From: Ophiobolus disseminans
Lineage: Eukaryota; Ascomycota; Dothideomycetes; Pleosporales; Phaeosphaeriaceae
Assembly: GCA_010093685.1 (NCBI GenBank)
Contig: MU006217.1
Span: 272,911 to 336,910, forward strand
Length of the DNA: 64,000 nt
Direction of reading: 5' to 3'
In this document: positions 30,865-41,898 of the stretch, one piece after another
Layout: each line of letters opens with the position of its first letter
How positions within the stretch are numbered: the stretch's first letter is position 1
Position numbers and translations under genes: made by a program
The notes under the pieces: model-generated
Told to the model about the DNA's origin: nothing
Databases searched by the model: none
The model's input: only the letters and a program-made list of their open reading frames with translations

Positions 30865-33619
30865 ATGCAGTCTAACCTGAGAGCCCAGGCTGAGATTCAG
30901 GCTCAGAGGAAGAAGGTGAGTCTATCTGGGGAGAGCTGCACGGCGCGCTGGCTATGCGCCGCGCGCCCATGCAGTTGCGTAGATCCCTTTTCTTAGAAGA
31001 TTTCCATTTTTTGGGGTGTTAACTTTGCTTGTACTGAGACTGAGAATAGCAGCTTGCAAACTCGTACAAGCAGCTACTTGAGTAAGATACCGCCGTGCGC
31101 CTCAATGCGCTTCACAGAGACTGACTGCGCGACAGTGAATTCGCCGGGGCCGAGCTCAAGACGGTGGGAAACTATACCCTGGGGAAGCTCATAGGGAAGG
31201 GAAGCTTTGGCAAGGTCTACTTGGCGTCGCACAAGCTCAGCAATGGCTCCAAGGTGCGCCGGCGACACAATGGCATCGGGAAAGCAGGACGGCTGACACA
31301 TGCAGGTCGTGCTCAAGTCCGCGAAAAAGGACGATGCGAATCTTGCGCGCGAGATCCACCACCACCGCCAATTCATACACCCGCACATTGCGCGACTATA
31401 CGAGGTCATAGTGACGGAGAAGCTCGTCTGGCTGGTGCTCGAGTACTGCCCTGGTACGGCGCATCGCACCACCAACTCTTTCCCCATCTGACCCGAAAAC
31501 AGGCGACGAACTATACAACTACCTTCTCCAGAAAGGCGCTCTCGAGCCCTCCAAAGTCCAGCGCATCTTCACCCAGCTCGTCGGCGCCGTCTCCTACGTC
31601 CACAACAAGTCCTGCGTCCACCGCGACCTGAAGCTCGAAAACATACTGCTGGACAAGAACGAGAACGTAAAGCTCGTCGACTTTGGCTTCACACGCGAAT
31701 ACGAGGGCAAGTCCAACTACTTGCAAACATGGTGCGGAACAGTGTGCTACAGTGCGCCCGAGATGCTCAAGGGCGAGAGGTACGCGGGAGAAAAGGTGGA
31801 CGTCTGGAGTTTGGGAATCATACTCTACGCGCTGCTGGTGGGCGAACTACCCTTTGACGAGGACGACGAAACGGTCACGAAAATGAAGATCTTGAAGGAG
31901 GAGCCAAAATACCCGGAGAACTTTCCACCACAGGCGAGGGAGTTGTGTCAGTCGCTGCTTTCGAAGCGGCCTATACTGAGGCCTACACTGGCGGATATTT
32001 TGCAGAATCCGTGGTTGGCAGAGCATGCGCCGCGCCAGCAGGAGACGTTGAAGCTGCAGCAGCCCGCGCCTTTCTCGACGGAGCTGGAGAAGGAGGTACT
32101 GCAGCGCATGCAGGCTGCGGGAGTGAACATTGACATGGTCATTGAGAATGTTCTGGCACAGCGATGCGATGCTTTGGCTGGCTGGTGGGCCTTGTTGCTG
32201 GAAAAGGAGGAGCGAAAAGCCAAGAGAAAGGAGCGCAAGCGAAAAGAGAGGGAAGCAGAGGCGAAGAGCCTGAGGAGGCTGAGCGCTGCAAGTAGTCGTC
32301 TTGACAAGCTTGCGCCTACCATCCGAGAGACAGACGAGGAAGGATTCCACATGCATTCGCCAACTCCCGCTGACACACCAAAGAGTCGGGGGCGAAGTGC
32401 AAATCGCAGGAGTCTACATGGTAAGATCAGTCCCAATCGACTACGTCCCCAGCTAACCTGCGTAGGCGCCCCAGAACTTCCTCGTCTTCCTGAGACAGGC
32501 ATCATCCTTCCCTCCTCTGAAAAACCCCTTCCTCCCATCGACGCCCAACGAGGCCGCAATTCAAACTCGTCGTCTCGCCCACCCCTTCCCGCCAAAGACC
32601 TGGACAGGCGGCGCTCTCGTAGCAGCATGCTTCAGGTAGTGTCTAACCCGGATCTATTACACCCCAATGGCTTCGTGCCCAAGAACCAACGCCGACGAAA
32701 ACAGCCCTTCTTCAACCACCTCCTCAGCCTACGCAACTGGATCAAAGAAACCAGCAAAAGAGCGCGGAGCCCAAACTCAAAAGCAAGCAGCACAGGCCAA
32801 AAGAGCCCCAAACTCCCAGAAAGCAAAAGCCCAGACTCTCGACGACGCCTCAGCGCCGCAAACCGCACCTCCGTTCACTCACACCCCAACATCACCCCAT
32901 CAACACACATCACCCCCCGTCCCCGCGTCTCCACAAACGGCTCGGGAAGCGTGCGCCGCCTCTCCGCCAGCCCCGCACCGCTCACCCCGCGCTCCTCATA
33001 CCGGCGCTCGAGCGGCGGCCTGCGTGGGCGAAAATCCACCTCCTCGAGCGTGTCGTCGATACGCTCGCTGCCGCACCACCACCACACACACTCCAAAGCG
33101 TCCAGCACGTCCTCGGCGTCCATTGCGTCGCCCGCTGTATCCGCATCCGGCAGCCACTCGCACAAACTAGCCAAGTCGCCGCATAATAGTATCAAAGTCC
33201 TGCCTGCTACGCCTACGAGTTCGTCGTTTCCGACGAATATTAGGGTCGTGCGCGGGGGTGGGCTATTTCTTAATCAAGCAGCTGGAGGGGTGGAAGCTAA
33301 CTCCGCCTTCGGCGCCGTACCCCCTCCCTCACCTGGATTTCCATCCGGCCTCGTCTTTGCCAAGCGGAAACGAAGTCCTTTCAAAGGACCCATGCTAGCT
33401 GTCAATACGCAGAGCAGCCCCGCGGGTAGCGCGTGGCGTCGTACGGGGGACGCGGGGAGTCGGAGTCATAGCGTGCAGGGGCGCAGGAGTGGGGAGATTA
33501 TGGGCATTACGGAGGAAGAGGAGGAGGAGGAGGAGGTGGAGGAGGTGGATGATTTTAGTTCCCCGAGTTTGAAGCCGGGGGAGTTTGTGGAGGAGGAGAA
33601 GGGGGTGGGGGGGAAATAG
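30865..33619 (+). CDS. Ser/Thr protein kinase, CAMK/AMPK-like, with long disordered tail
   Basis: Six exons: 30865-30915, 31053-31081, 31136-31253, 31306-31453, 31503-32420 and 32466-33619, for 805 residues. The kinase domain (about 41-330) has the glycine loop GKGSFGKVY, the lysine in VVLKS (about 70), HRDLKLEN (about 155-162), DFG in VDFGFTREY and the activation segment TWCGTVCYSAPE. All catalytic residues are present. Family blocks such as EIHHHRQFIHPHIARLYEV suggest the filamentous-fungal kinase group related to yeast YPL150W, but that link is from memory. The tail is basic and serine-rich with an acidic glutamate run near the end (33513-33550). Exon 2 is only 29 nt. The 45-nt intron at 32421-32465 is a multiple of three, so the frame stays open if it is kept. 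Its GTAAGA, CTAAC and TAG signals are good. Confidence 0.88.
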
Positions 33620-36600
33620 AGGGATTGGAACAAGAGAGATGTGTTGTTGGTTATATGGGTTTGATGTATATTGGATGGATGTTTGGCTGCAGAGTGGAGC
33701 GGAGCGGAGTGGTAAGATACAGATGGGCCTTTTTGGTCTCTTGCTTTTTCATTCGACTACCTTTACCTTTTTGTACAGATAGATAGTTTTCTAGCGGTTT
33801 GGAGGTTTCCGCGTTGGATACCTTTGTACACGGATGTGGTACATATGATAGTTTGAGGTTTCTTTTGTATATACGTACATGTTCGTTTGCAAAAGCGAGA
33901 TAGGCCTACTGTCTAGTGATACAGAAGCGTTGAAATGCATCCTGCAGATGCCGGGACGAAAATACAGCAACGTTACTTCTCCCACTTGCGACGAGATCGA
34001 CCTTGAATGCTCCAAATCTGCGAGTCACAGCACTCGCTCTATTACGTACTGTGTTGCCGTCGTTCTCATAATGAAGCAATCGTGTTGCAACACCATCATG
34101 GCCTCATTCCTGGCGGTGGCTTTGTGGTCCAGGGGCGCGTGCAATCTACGGCGTTCCTGATGCATGCCGGATCGTCGAATGAACCTCCAAACAGTGTGAT
34201 GACATTCCCCATCTCCCAAACAATCTACACGAGTGCGGCACAGCGCGTAAAACCCCTCAATACATCATCCCCAAAGTGTTCAGTCAAGTGAGGCACGGCG
34301 CGTCCTTCCCGTCGGATGGCATGTTGCGCTCACTTTCTCGGCCGATCAACTACGCATCTCCAACGCCATGGCAACCCCTAGACTCCGTGGCCGTCGAGAG
34401 TAGTAAGCGTACAAGCCCGAAGAGAATGAAGATGTAGTGTGGTTAGCAGCGTACCAAAGGTACATCATGTATGTACCCGACCACAAAAACGCCAAATCGA
34501 TAACGCGGAGTAACAGCGTCCATCGACACGCGTACACTCGTAGATGTACAAGTCATAGAAGCTGAGTCAAGAGGGGTGAGCTGTGGCTAGCCGTCGTCGT
34601 ACGTGTGAGCAGCTGCTGAAGAGGTGCGACATTGCACGACATTTGCCCTCGAAAGCGTTCCGAGGGGCCTGATCGACAGTGTAGCGAGAAGAACGCCTCG
34701 TCGGTTGCGGCTCTCCTGACCTTGTAAACGGGATGAGTGGTGCTGCAGGATGCAAATGTGCCAGTTTCGCGCTGGAAGCTGGAGGCGAGAGCAGTGACAT
34801 TCTGGTCGCGTGTGGTAGCCGAAAGAGGCAATAGGTCCGTGGTGAGCATCAAAGCGTACGGCTTGCGCACTGAGCATCTGCCATGCGAAACGCACGTGAA
34901 CAGAGGTCCGAGTGCCTGCGACATAGAAGGTGGCGTTTCGCATCTGGAGTCGAGATGGTCGTGCGCAGTGACATTGCGAGAGCCGGTGTAAGGGCGGATC
35001 ATGCTACGATACTGCATATGTTTGGAACTACGCTATGCTGCGACTTCGGAGTCCAAGGTGTAATGTCTCGAACGACTGGAAGACATAGTCTTGAAGATGG
35101 TGTCGAGGAGTGTGGGATGCACGCCAGGGTCGGAATGCGCCGAAATCGAGGAGGCGAGGTGAGACGGGAAGTTTAATACGTGCAGACGCGCATTGCCGTG
35201 ATCTGTTCTGTGCTCAGCGTAAATCGAAGCAAAAAGTAATCTCTCTGCATTGCGACTCGCTCCACGATAGCGACATTCCACATCCTTCCACGGGCGTTCG
35301 CTGCGCAAGGTGCAAGAATGCCTCGCCGTTACCCGCGACGGGGAGGCGTTGCCTCTACCAATAGCACGTCGCCTTGATGAAAGGTGGAGAGGCCTCCTTG
35401 GTGGCTTACACCAAGGCGTCTACCAAGCCGTTAGAGGAAGGCGTGCATGTGCTCCTTCAGCAACACGTCCTCGACGCGGGATGGTGTTCGCGATAGCATG
35501 ACTTGACAATGGGTGATAGGAGTGTCTCAATCTAGGAATGGTGATGGTAAGTTCGAGGATACCTAGCGCAGAGCCTCCCCGGAACCGAGCTGTGTCTGAC
35601 TGATTGGGGCAGTGGTTCTCGTTGTACAGACGCGGCCGCGGCTGCAACGGGCGAACTTGTGTTCAGCAAGGAAACCTACCCAAAGTATGGTGCGGTCCGG
35701 CTGAGTGGGCGGACGATAGGAGCCGGGAAAATAGCACTCTGCTGTGTATTGCGGCGCGGTGAGCTCATCGTACCTTTCATCTAGACGCGCGTAGACTTCA
35801 TCAAAAAGGAACGGGTTGTTGCGGTACCTGCATTGCTGAGCTTCTTCGAGACGACGAGGTTAAGAGCAACCTGGTCTTCCCCTGCAGCAAGCAGCGGCTT
35901 CATAGTCAACGGCATCAAGCGAGAGGGTGCGGTAGGAGGTCGTGTAGTTCATCCGTCTTACCGAGGCGGTCCAGCTGCTCCGTGGATCATTGAGGATCAA
36001 AGTTCGTATTATTGCAGAGCAGTTGGCGGTTGCGCCGCAGTCACGCTGCGTGCGGTGGTTGGGCACGCACAAATTCAATAGTACTTGAGAAAATGCTGGG
36101 ATTCACGATGTTATAGCCAAGCTGCTCGGTCGGATTGGTGAGGAGAGGTCAGAATAGTCAGCGTGGTACAGCGGCTGCCGGCCAATGGAGCGGCTTCGGA
36201 AGGCAGCTGGCGGGTGACTGAGCTGTGCAGGGCCAGTGAAGACCTGGGAATCGGTTTGATGCGCAGTAAGGAAGACGCCTGGGGGTGTGTTCCAATGTGT
36301 GAGCACATGCCCAACGCGTGATATGGATGGCATTGATAAGGACGGCCGGCCGTGCGTCCGAGCAGGGATTAGTAGCGGCGTCTTCTGGAAGGCAGGCGCC
36401 ACCGACTCGACGCCGAGGCTTGACGATAGCGCCAGCGAGCGCACAGGCGAGGGAACGTGGAGAAGGGCCGACAATGGAAGAGGGTGACTTCAAGAGCGTG
36501 CAGTAGCAGTGACAGATGCGCAGTGCGTGGTTCGCAGCGCGCACGCGTTGTCGAGAAGAGGCGAAGGATGGCGTCCCAGACATTGAGCAATGGCGTTGGC

Positions 36601-37067
36601 CCACTGTCGCCATCTTCCCTGCCGGCAAACTCCCACCACCCAGCCGCCTCTGATTGCGCGAGGTCACAGCCCACGCGGGCGAGGGCGCAAAGCCCCGAGT
36701 CGGCGCGTCACCACGGGACAGCGACCTCGAGCTCTTCACACCTCGCACCACCCTGAAGACACGGCGCATTAATTCAATAACCGCCTTCGTGATAGAGCCC
36801 TCCACCGCCCGCTAGCTCGAATAGGCGCCTCTTCCAGGGCTTCCACTTGCTTACCCGGCCGTCTGGACCCTGTAGGCAAACCCTGGCCGGCCTGCGCCTT
36901 TGGAGGAAGCTCGCGCTCGTGTGTAAAATAAGCCTGGGCCCACCACCCCGGACCGTCAGCACATCTGTCACTTATCTCTCCTGGACCCTTTGCGCGCGAG
37001 GACGAGCACTCACACCGACTCTGCAGCGCCTACTGTAGTTGTGCTCTTCACCTGCCGTGCTATCGCC
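33620..37067. other. Long intergenic region with unresolved coding-like pieces
   Basis: Minus-strand stretches here read like protein, for example RNNPFLFDEVYARLDERYDEL within 35860-35690, GGSAL near 35580 and HPTLLDTIFKTM near 35080. They sit between plausible splice sites. I could not join them into one gene or recognise a family. The right part (36100-37067) is the 5' flank of the permease gene. Confidence 0.35.
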
Positions 37068-38901
37068 ATGACCGGCACCTTTGACGACGACATGTACGGA
37101 ACTGAGAAGAGCTTTGGGAGGGGCTCGCAGGCCTCGGACTACTATGGCGAATCATCCGCCCACCGGGACGGCCTGGGGAGGAGAGTAATCGAGAGCTTCA
37201 AGCGGGACCCGAACTTCAACATGACGCCCAAGGGAAGTCTGGGTGCCGATGGAAAAGTTTTTGACGTTGAAACCGCCGCGCAAAACACCGCAAACTCACC
37301 ACTTGCCCGGAGACTAAAGGGCCGCCATCTGCAGATGATAGCTATCGGAGGTTCCATAGGTACGGTTTCCGCACGTGCTGCTGTTGCCGATCTGCATGCT
37401 AACATCACCAGGTACCGGTCTCTTCGTTGGTTCTGGACAGGCGTTGGCCAATGGCGGTCCGGCAGCACTGGTCATTGCGTACTGCATGGTTGGTATTATG
37501 TTGTACTGCACTGTCCACGCGCTGGGCGAGATGGCTGTTCTGTTCCCCGTTGCTGGTTCCTTCTCGGCCTACTCGACTCGCTTCCTGGATCCCGCATGGG
37601 GCTTCGCCATGGGCTGGAACTATGCGCTGCAATGGCTCGTTGTGCTGCCGCTGGAAATCGTCGCTGCGACTTTCACCATCGAGTTCTGGAACGGTGCAAA
37701 GGTGAACAACAACGCCTGGGTTGCCATCTTCCTTGTCTTCATCGTGGCCATCAATCTTTTCGGTGTCAAAGGATACGGTGAAGCCGAGTTTGTCTTTGCC
37801 ATTATCAAAATCGCCGCCGTAATTGGATTCATCATTCTGGGCATTATCATCAACATCGGCGGTGGCCCAAACGGCGAGTACATTGGCGGGAAGTACTGGC
37901 GCGACCCGGGCCCTTTCAACAACGGCTTCAAGGGTCTCTGCAGTGTGTTCGTCAACGCCGCCTTTGCCTTTTCTGGAACCGAACTGGTTGGACTCGCCGC
38001 AGCTGAAACTGCCAATCCCCGCAAGTCGCTACCCACCGCCGTCAAGCAGGTCTTCTGGCGCATCTCCCTCTTCTACATTGTGTCCCTGACGATCGTCGGC
38101 CTCATCGTCCCACACGACAACAAGCGCCTTCTGCAGGACTCCAACAGCGCTGATATCGTTGCCTCGCCATTCGTCATCGCCATCCAGAATGCCGGAATCG
38201 AAGGACTCCCCTCCGTATTCAACGCCGTCATCATGATTGCCGTCCTCTCGGTCGGCAACTCTTCCATCTACGGCTCGTCACGCACCCTCGCCGCTCTCGC
38301 AGAGCAACACCAAGCCCCCAGGATCTTCGCCTACATCGATCGCCAAGGCCGCCCCCTCGTCTCCATCGCGTTCGCTTCCTCACTCGGTCTCCTCGCCTTT
38401 CTCGCCGGCGCAGACCGCAGTCTCCAAGAGAACGCCTTCAACTGGCTCCTAGCGCTCTCAGCCCTCTCCGCCGTCTTCACATGGCTCTCTATCTGCGTCG
38501 CGCACATACGCTTTCGCAAGGGCTGGAAAGTGCAAGGCCACAGCCTCGATGAGCTAGCCTTCAAGTCGCAACCCGGCGTCATCGGCTCCTGGATCGGCGT
38601 CGTTTTCAACGCGCTCGTCCTCGTCGCGCAATTCTACGTCGGCCTCTTTCCCTTTGAGTCCGACAAGATGAACACATCTGGCCGCCTGCAGCGCTTCTTC
38701 AGCGTGTACCTCGCGCTCCCCGTCACAATAGCATTCTACATCCCATACAAGCTCTACTTCCGCACCTCCATTGTGCGCTCACATAACATGGATCTACACA
38801 CAGGCATCCGCGAACTCAACATCGCAGAACTCATCGAAGAGGAGCGAGAAGAACGGAAGCGGTGGCCCAGATGGAAGAAGGTGTACAAGTTCTTCTGCTA
38901 G
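37068..38901 (+). CDS. General amino-acid permease (Gap1/YAT family)
   Basis: Two exons, 37068-37359 and 37412-38901, joined in the middle of IGGSIGTGLFVGSG, give 593 residues. The fungal amino-acid transporter (APC superfamily, TC 2.A.3.10) is clear: a cytosolic N-terminus, RHLQMIAIGGSIGTGLFVGSG at TM1, GEMAVLFPVAGSF, AWGFAMGWNYALQW, AFAFSGTELVGLAAAE and a total of about 12 hydrophobic segments. The C-terminal tail is charged (EEEREERKRWPRWKKV), as in permeases regulated by ubiquitin-dependent endocytosis. It imports amino acids across the plasma membrane with protons. Substrate range cannot be read from sequence. Confidence 0.94.
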
Positions 38902-39278
38902 AAGCTTTCCCTTTCTTGTCATCATCATCAGTTCTTGCAGCGTTCGCGCATCTTGCTTCTCTTGGTTTGGGTGTCTTCTTTTTATGATACCAGGCGGCAT
39001 GCTTATCAGCACTTGCGCAGCCTTGCAGCCTTTTCTTTCATGTGTGGCGGTGGACTTGGATAATGGGGACGTATTGTGGCGCGTCGATATGCAGCTGGCA
39101 TCTGTAGATAGTGTAGACAATGATTGAAGAAATGAACCAAAACCTACATTCAGTCACGTCATTCAGATTACGTGTGTTAATGATACCCTGTCCCCTCCCA
39201 TCAACCTCACAAAAATCTAGAGTGCCTTTCCGACCACATCCTCCCTCCAAGAGAGTGTCGGGAGGCGCAAAAAAGCGC
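38902..39278. other. Intergenic between permease and tRNA-Gln
   Basis: 3' flank of the permease gene. It includes a second oligo-T (minus strand) at 39269-39274 that could back up the tRNA terminator. No gene seen. Confidence 0.6.
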
Positions 39279-39285
39279 AAAAAAA
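39279..39285 (-). terminator. Probable Pol III terminator of tRNA-Gln
   Basis: Seven T on the minus strand starting 7 nt after the discriminator base of tRNA-Gln. This is a strong RNA polymerase III stop signal, with a further T6 run just downstream. Confidence 0.7.
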
Positions 39286-39326
39286 GAATGAAGGTCTTGC
39301 CCGGAATCGAACCGGGGTTGCCGGAA

Positions 39327-39340
39327 GACACTGATTTGAA
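39327..39340 (-). other. Standard tRNA intron (after position 37)
   Basis: A 14-nt insert between A37 and T38 of tRNA-Gln(CTG), in the usual endonuclease-processed location. Confidence 0.75.
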
Positions 39341-39366
39341 TCAGAATCCGGAGTGATAACCGCTAC

Positions 39367-39417
39367 CTATAAGGTGATTAGCGGGGGCAAGTGAGTGAAG
39401 TGTTAGACGATGCTTAC
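39367..39417 (-). other. Spliceosomal-looking GT-AG intron in tRNA D arm
   Basis: A 51-nt insert starting GTAAGC, with GCTAAT (plus strand 39377-39382) whose branch A lies 11 bases before the 3' end, and ending CTTATAG. It interrupts tRNA-Gln between positions 11 and 12. A shared GTA lets the join slide to 14/15, so it may be at the same position as in tRNA-Glu. An earlier TCTAAC also occurs inside. The A box is split. Confidence 0.75.
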
Positions 39418-39428
39418 ACTACAAAACC

Positions 39429-39974
39429 GACAATGAAGTGATTGATGGCAATTTTCGAATTGATCAATTAATAATCTATGTTGGGCGCTAGACTGGGCTC
39501 ACAGCTCGTTGAGTGTCGGGTGGTGTATCGCATGTTTGTAACATATTTTTCGTTAGTGCGGGGCACGACATGGCTGCAAAGTGGGCGAGGTGGGGCAGAT
39601 GCAGTCACATTTTACAGCAGGTCACTCTGGCAGACGGACCAACAAGATACGATTCGAGACGGCACACTACCAACACAACCGACGACAAGGCCTCCATGCT
39701 TTGTATACCTTGGCCTTTCCAAAGCAGCTTGCGCGTTGTACTAGACTTGGCCTCGCCTTCTCGCTATCCGCTGGGAGGCACTTCTAACAACTCCGTCTAC
39801 ATGGGTACCACGGCATACCGAATTTCTTCACCGGCCGCGGTGGAGATGACAAACCCGAAAACCACTGAGCCATACGACAGCGTAGGCATAGTATGCGGTA
39901 GTCTAACCCTTCCGTGTACTACGCCGGGGACCAGTTTCTTACCTGCATGGCTGTCAACGAACATAACAAGTAGC
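39429..39974. other. Intergenic
   Basis: 5' flank of tRNA-Gln and 3' flank of the aldo-keto reductase. A long plus-strand frame (39513-40097) partly overlaps the reductase antisense and is not considered a gene. Confidence 0.55.
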
Positions 39975-40876
39975 CTACTTGTTACTGACGGCCTGCACAA
40001 TGGCGCCTCCATCGCCTTGGTCCAGGGCATTCAACCGTGCCATTTCGCCCTCGTTAAGGTTGAAGTTGTAGACATCGGCGTTGCTGACAATTCTTGAAGG
40101 TGTATCGCTTTTTGGCAGTGGGACTAAGCCGTTCTGTAGACTCCAGCGGACGAGGACTTGGTTGGTACTGACGTTGTGCTTTTTGCTTATCTCCAAGAGA
40201 GTTTCGTCCTGTGCCTTGTCGTTGCGAACCAGTGGGCAATAGGCTTCCACCACGATGTTATTGCGATTACAGTACTCGACACAATCGCGTTGCTGGCACC
40301 ATGGGTGTAGCTTAGACGCATTAGTTGAGTCAATGTGTTGGCGACATCATAACGCACCTCGATCTGGTTGACGGCTGGTGGCCAGATCTTGCCGATCGAT
40401 TTGATCTCCTCAATGTGCTGTATGCCGTAGTTGCTCACACCAATTTCGCGTACAATCGTCGCCTCTTTGGCCTTCTCCAGCGCCAGCCACATAAGTTTCC
40501 TGGCCTTCTCTCCGCCATTGGGGCTGTGGATCAAGAACAAATCGACATACCCGCCCTTTCCAGAAAGCTTCTCCACGCTGTCTACGATCTTCTGGTAGGT
40601 TGCGTCGACATCGTCACCCGCACTGAGTATCTTCGTCGTAAGGTAGACATCCTGGCGCGGTACACCGCTTTCGCGAACCGCACGGCCGACGGACTCTTCG
40701 TTCTCGTAGTATTGCGCCGTGTCAATGTGGCGGTAGCCAGCTTCGAGTGCCTTCAAACAGGACTTGACGCATTTATCTGGGGGCGAGAGGTACACGCCAA
40801 AGCCAAGCTGGGGTATGTAGTCCGGCGAATTGGGGAGCCCAAGGGTAGACTGTATGCTGAGCTGGTCCGTAGACAT
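39975..40876 (-). CDS. Aldo-keto reductase
   Basis: Two exons, 40876-40358 and 40310-39975, give 284 residues. AKR signatures are in order: LGFGVYLSP, GYRHIDTAQYYENEESVG (catalytic Asp and Tyr), VYLTTKI (Lys), LFLIHSPN (His), GVSNYGIQH, then NQIELHPW spanning the splice join and VLVRWSLQNGLVPLPKS for NADP binding. The enzyme reduces aldehydes or ketones with NADPH in the cytosol. The specific substrate is unknown. The start at 40876 gives a normal AKR N-terminus. A longer frame upstream to 41146 has no AKR-like content. Confidence 0.93.
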
Positions 40877-41898
40877 CTTGCGTAGTGGACAAGTGAATGT
40901 TGAACGATAGCTATAAGATGTTGTGAGCGAGAGTCGTAGTACGCGCTGTGTAGCTCGAGAGATGTGACGAAGGGATAAAGAGTAAACAGACACACCAGGT
41001 ACGCTACTGCCAGACAGCCAAGTGGATTTAGCATCATACCTTCCTAAGCTCCAAAGCCACCTACTGCGGCTTCGGGCAAGTCGTGATGTCACGTCGTGCA
41101 GCTTCGAATTGCAAATGTGGGTCGAGTCATAGCGATGAATGGTCACTGTTTGTACATGGTCACGTAAATCAGGTGGACTACGAGACGCCTTGCGCAGTGA
41201 GTCGTTGGTATGGTTTCATACTTGTAGAGCGTGGTTGCGTCGGACGCGACTTCCTGAAGCCGCACCACGCATCGTCCAGAATGCCCGGGCACAACCACAA
41301 AACGTGACGTCCCATCTCGATAAGACACTCAATACTTTTACACCCCCGTATGTTTGGAAGGTTGTTCATCCTCATTCCCACACAAGACTCGATTTCCTAC
41401 AGTTTACACCATTTGTTGTAGTCTGAATGACAAGACATAGCGCGTCGTCGGGACTGATGAGGGCCCTAGATCTCATATAGAAGTGGGCAAACCTGAAGAG
41501 TTATCTTGAGCATAGATAGATTGCTTACGACGGGATGCATTGATGTTGTGAGTCGGCGTTGTAAGGCTGTTGTGTCTTGCTCGAAGCTCAATGTAACATG
41601 CCAAAACTATACCCAGCCTCTTGCCTCGAGCTCAATCAAGAAGCTGCAGCCCGAGATAATTGCTTACGCCTCCAATCACGCCATACCGCAAAGTGAAACC
41701 CATCCATCCCCAGAGCGTGCAAGATATGCGCAAATCATTGGGTGCGCCCTGAGAGAATCTTGCCCTTGCATGCACATGCAGCGAGGCTGTGCCGTCGATC
41801 CCTCAAACTCCACCGCAGCGAGAGCTACCCCACCACAAAGTCGCCTTACACAAACCCACACTTAAAGCTGCAACTACCCCGCCGACCTTTCTCACCCG
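40877..41898. other. Divergent intergenic region
   Basis: Promoters of the aldo-keto reductase (left) and FKBP gene (right). Open frames are short. No RNA gene or repeat seen. Confidence 0.55.

Larger units (their letters stand above)
39292..39428 (-). tRNA. tRNA-Gln (anticodon CTG) with two introns
   Basis: The exons on the minus strand are 39428-39418, 39366-39341 and 39326-39292, together 72 nt. The acceptor stem is GGTTTTG against CAAGACC (seven pairs, one G-T). The D arm is GTG/CAC with the loop GG. The anticodon stem CCGGA/TCCGG carries the loop TTCTGAT, so the anticodon is CTG, reading CAG as glutamine. The T arm is CCCGG-TTCGATT-CCGGG and the discriminator is T. A 14-nt intron (39327-39340) follows position 37. 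A second insert of 51 nt (39367-39417) sits in the D arm and has mRNA-intron signals. If the D-arm insert is ignored, only two or three of seven acceptor pairs form. With it removed the molecule is complete. Confidence 0.88.

Noticed and set aside
36158..36805. Minus-strand open frame of 215 codons upstream of the permease
   Set aside because: No motif, biased composition, and it overlaps other open frames in the permease's 5' region.
39292..39377. tRNA-Gln read as contiguous with a broken acceptor stem
   Set aside because: Same reason: GGTTTTG at 39422-39428 restores all seven pairs after removal of the GT-AG insert.
39513..40097. Plus-strand open frame overlapping the aldo-keto reductase end
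   Set aside because: Antisense to the conserved C-terminus of the reductase, with no recognisable content.
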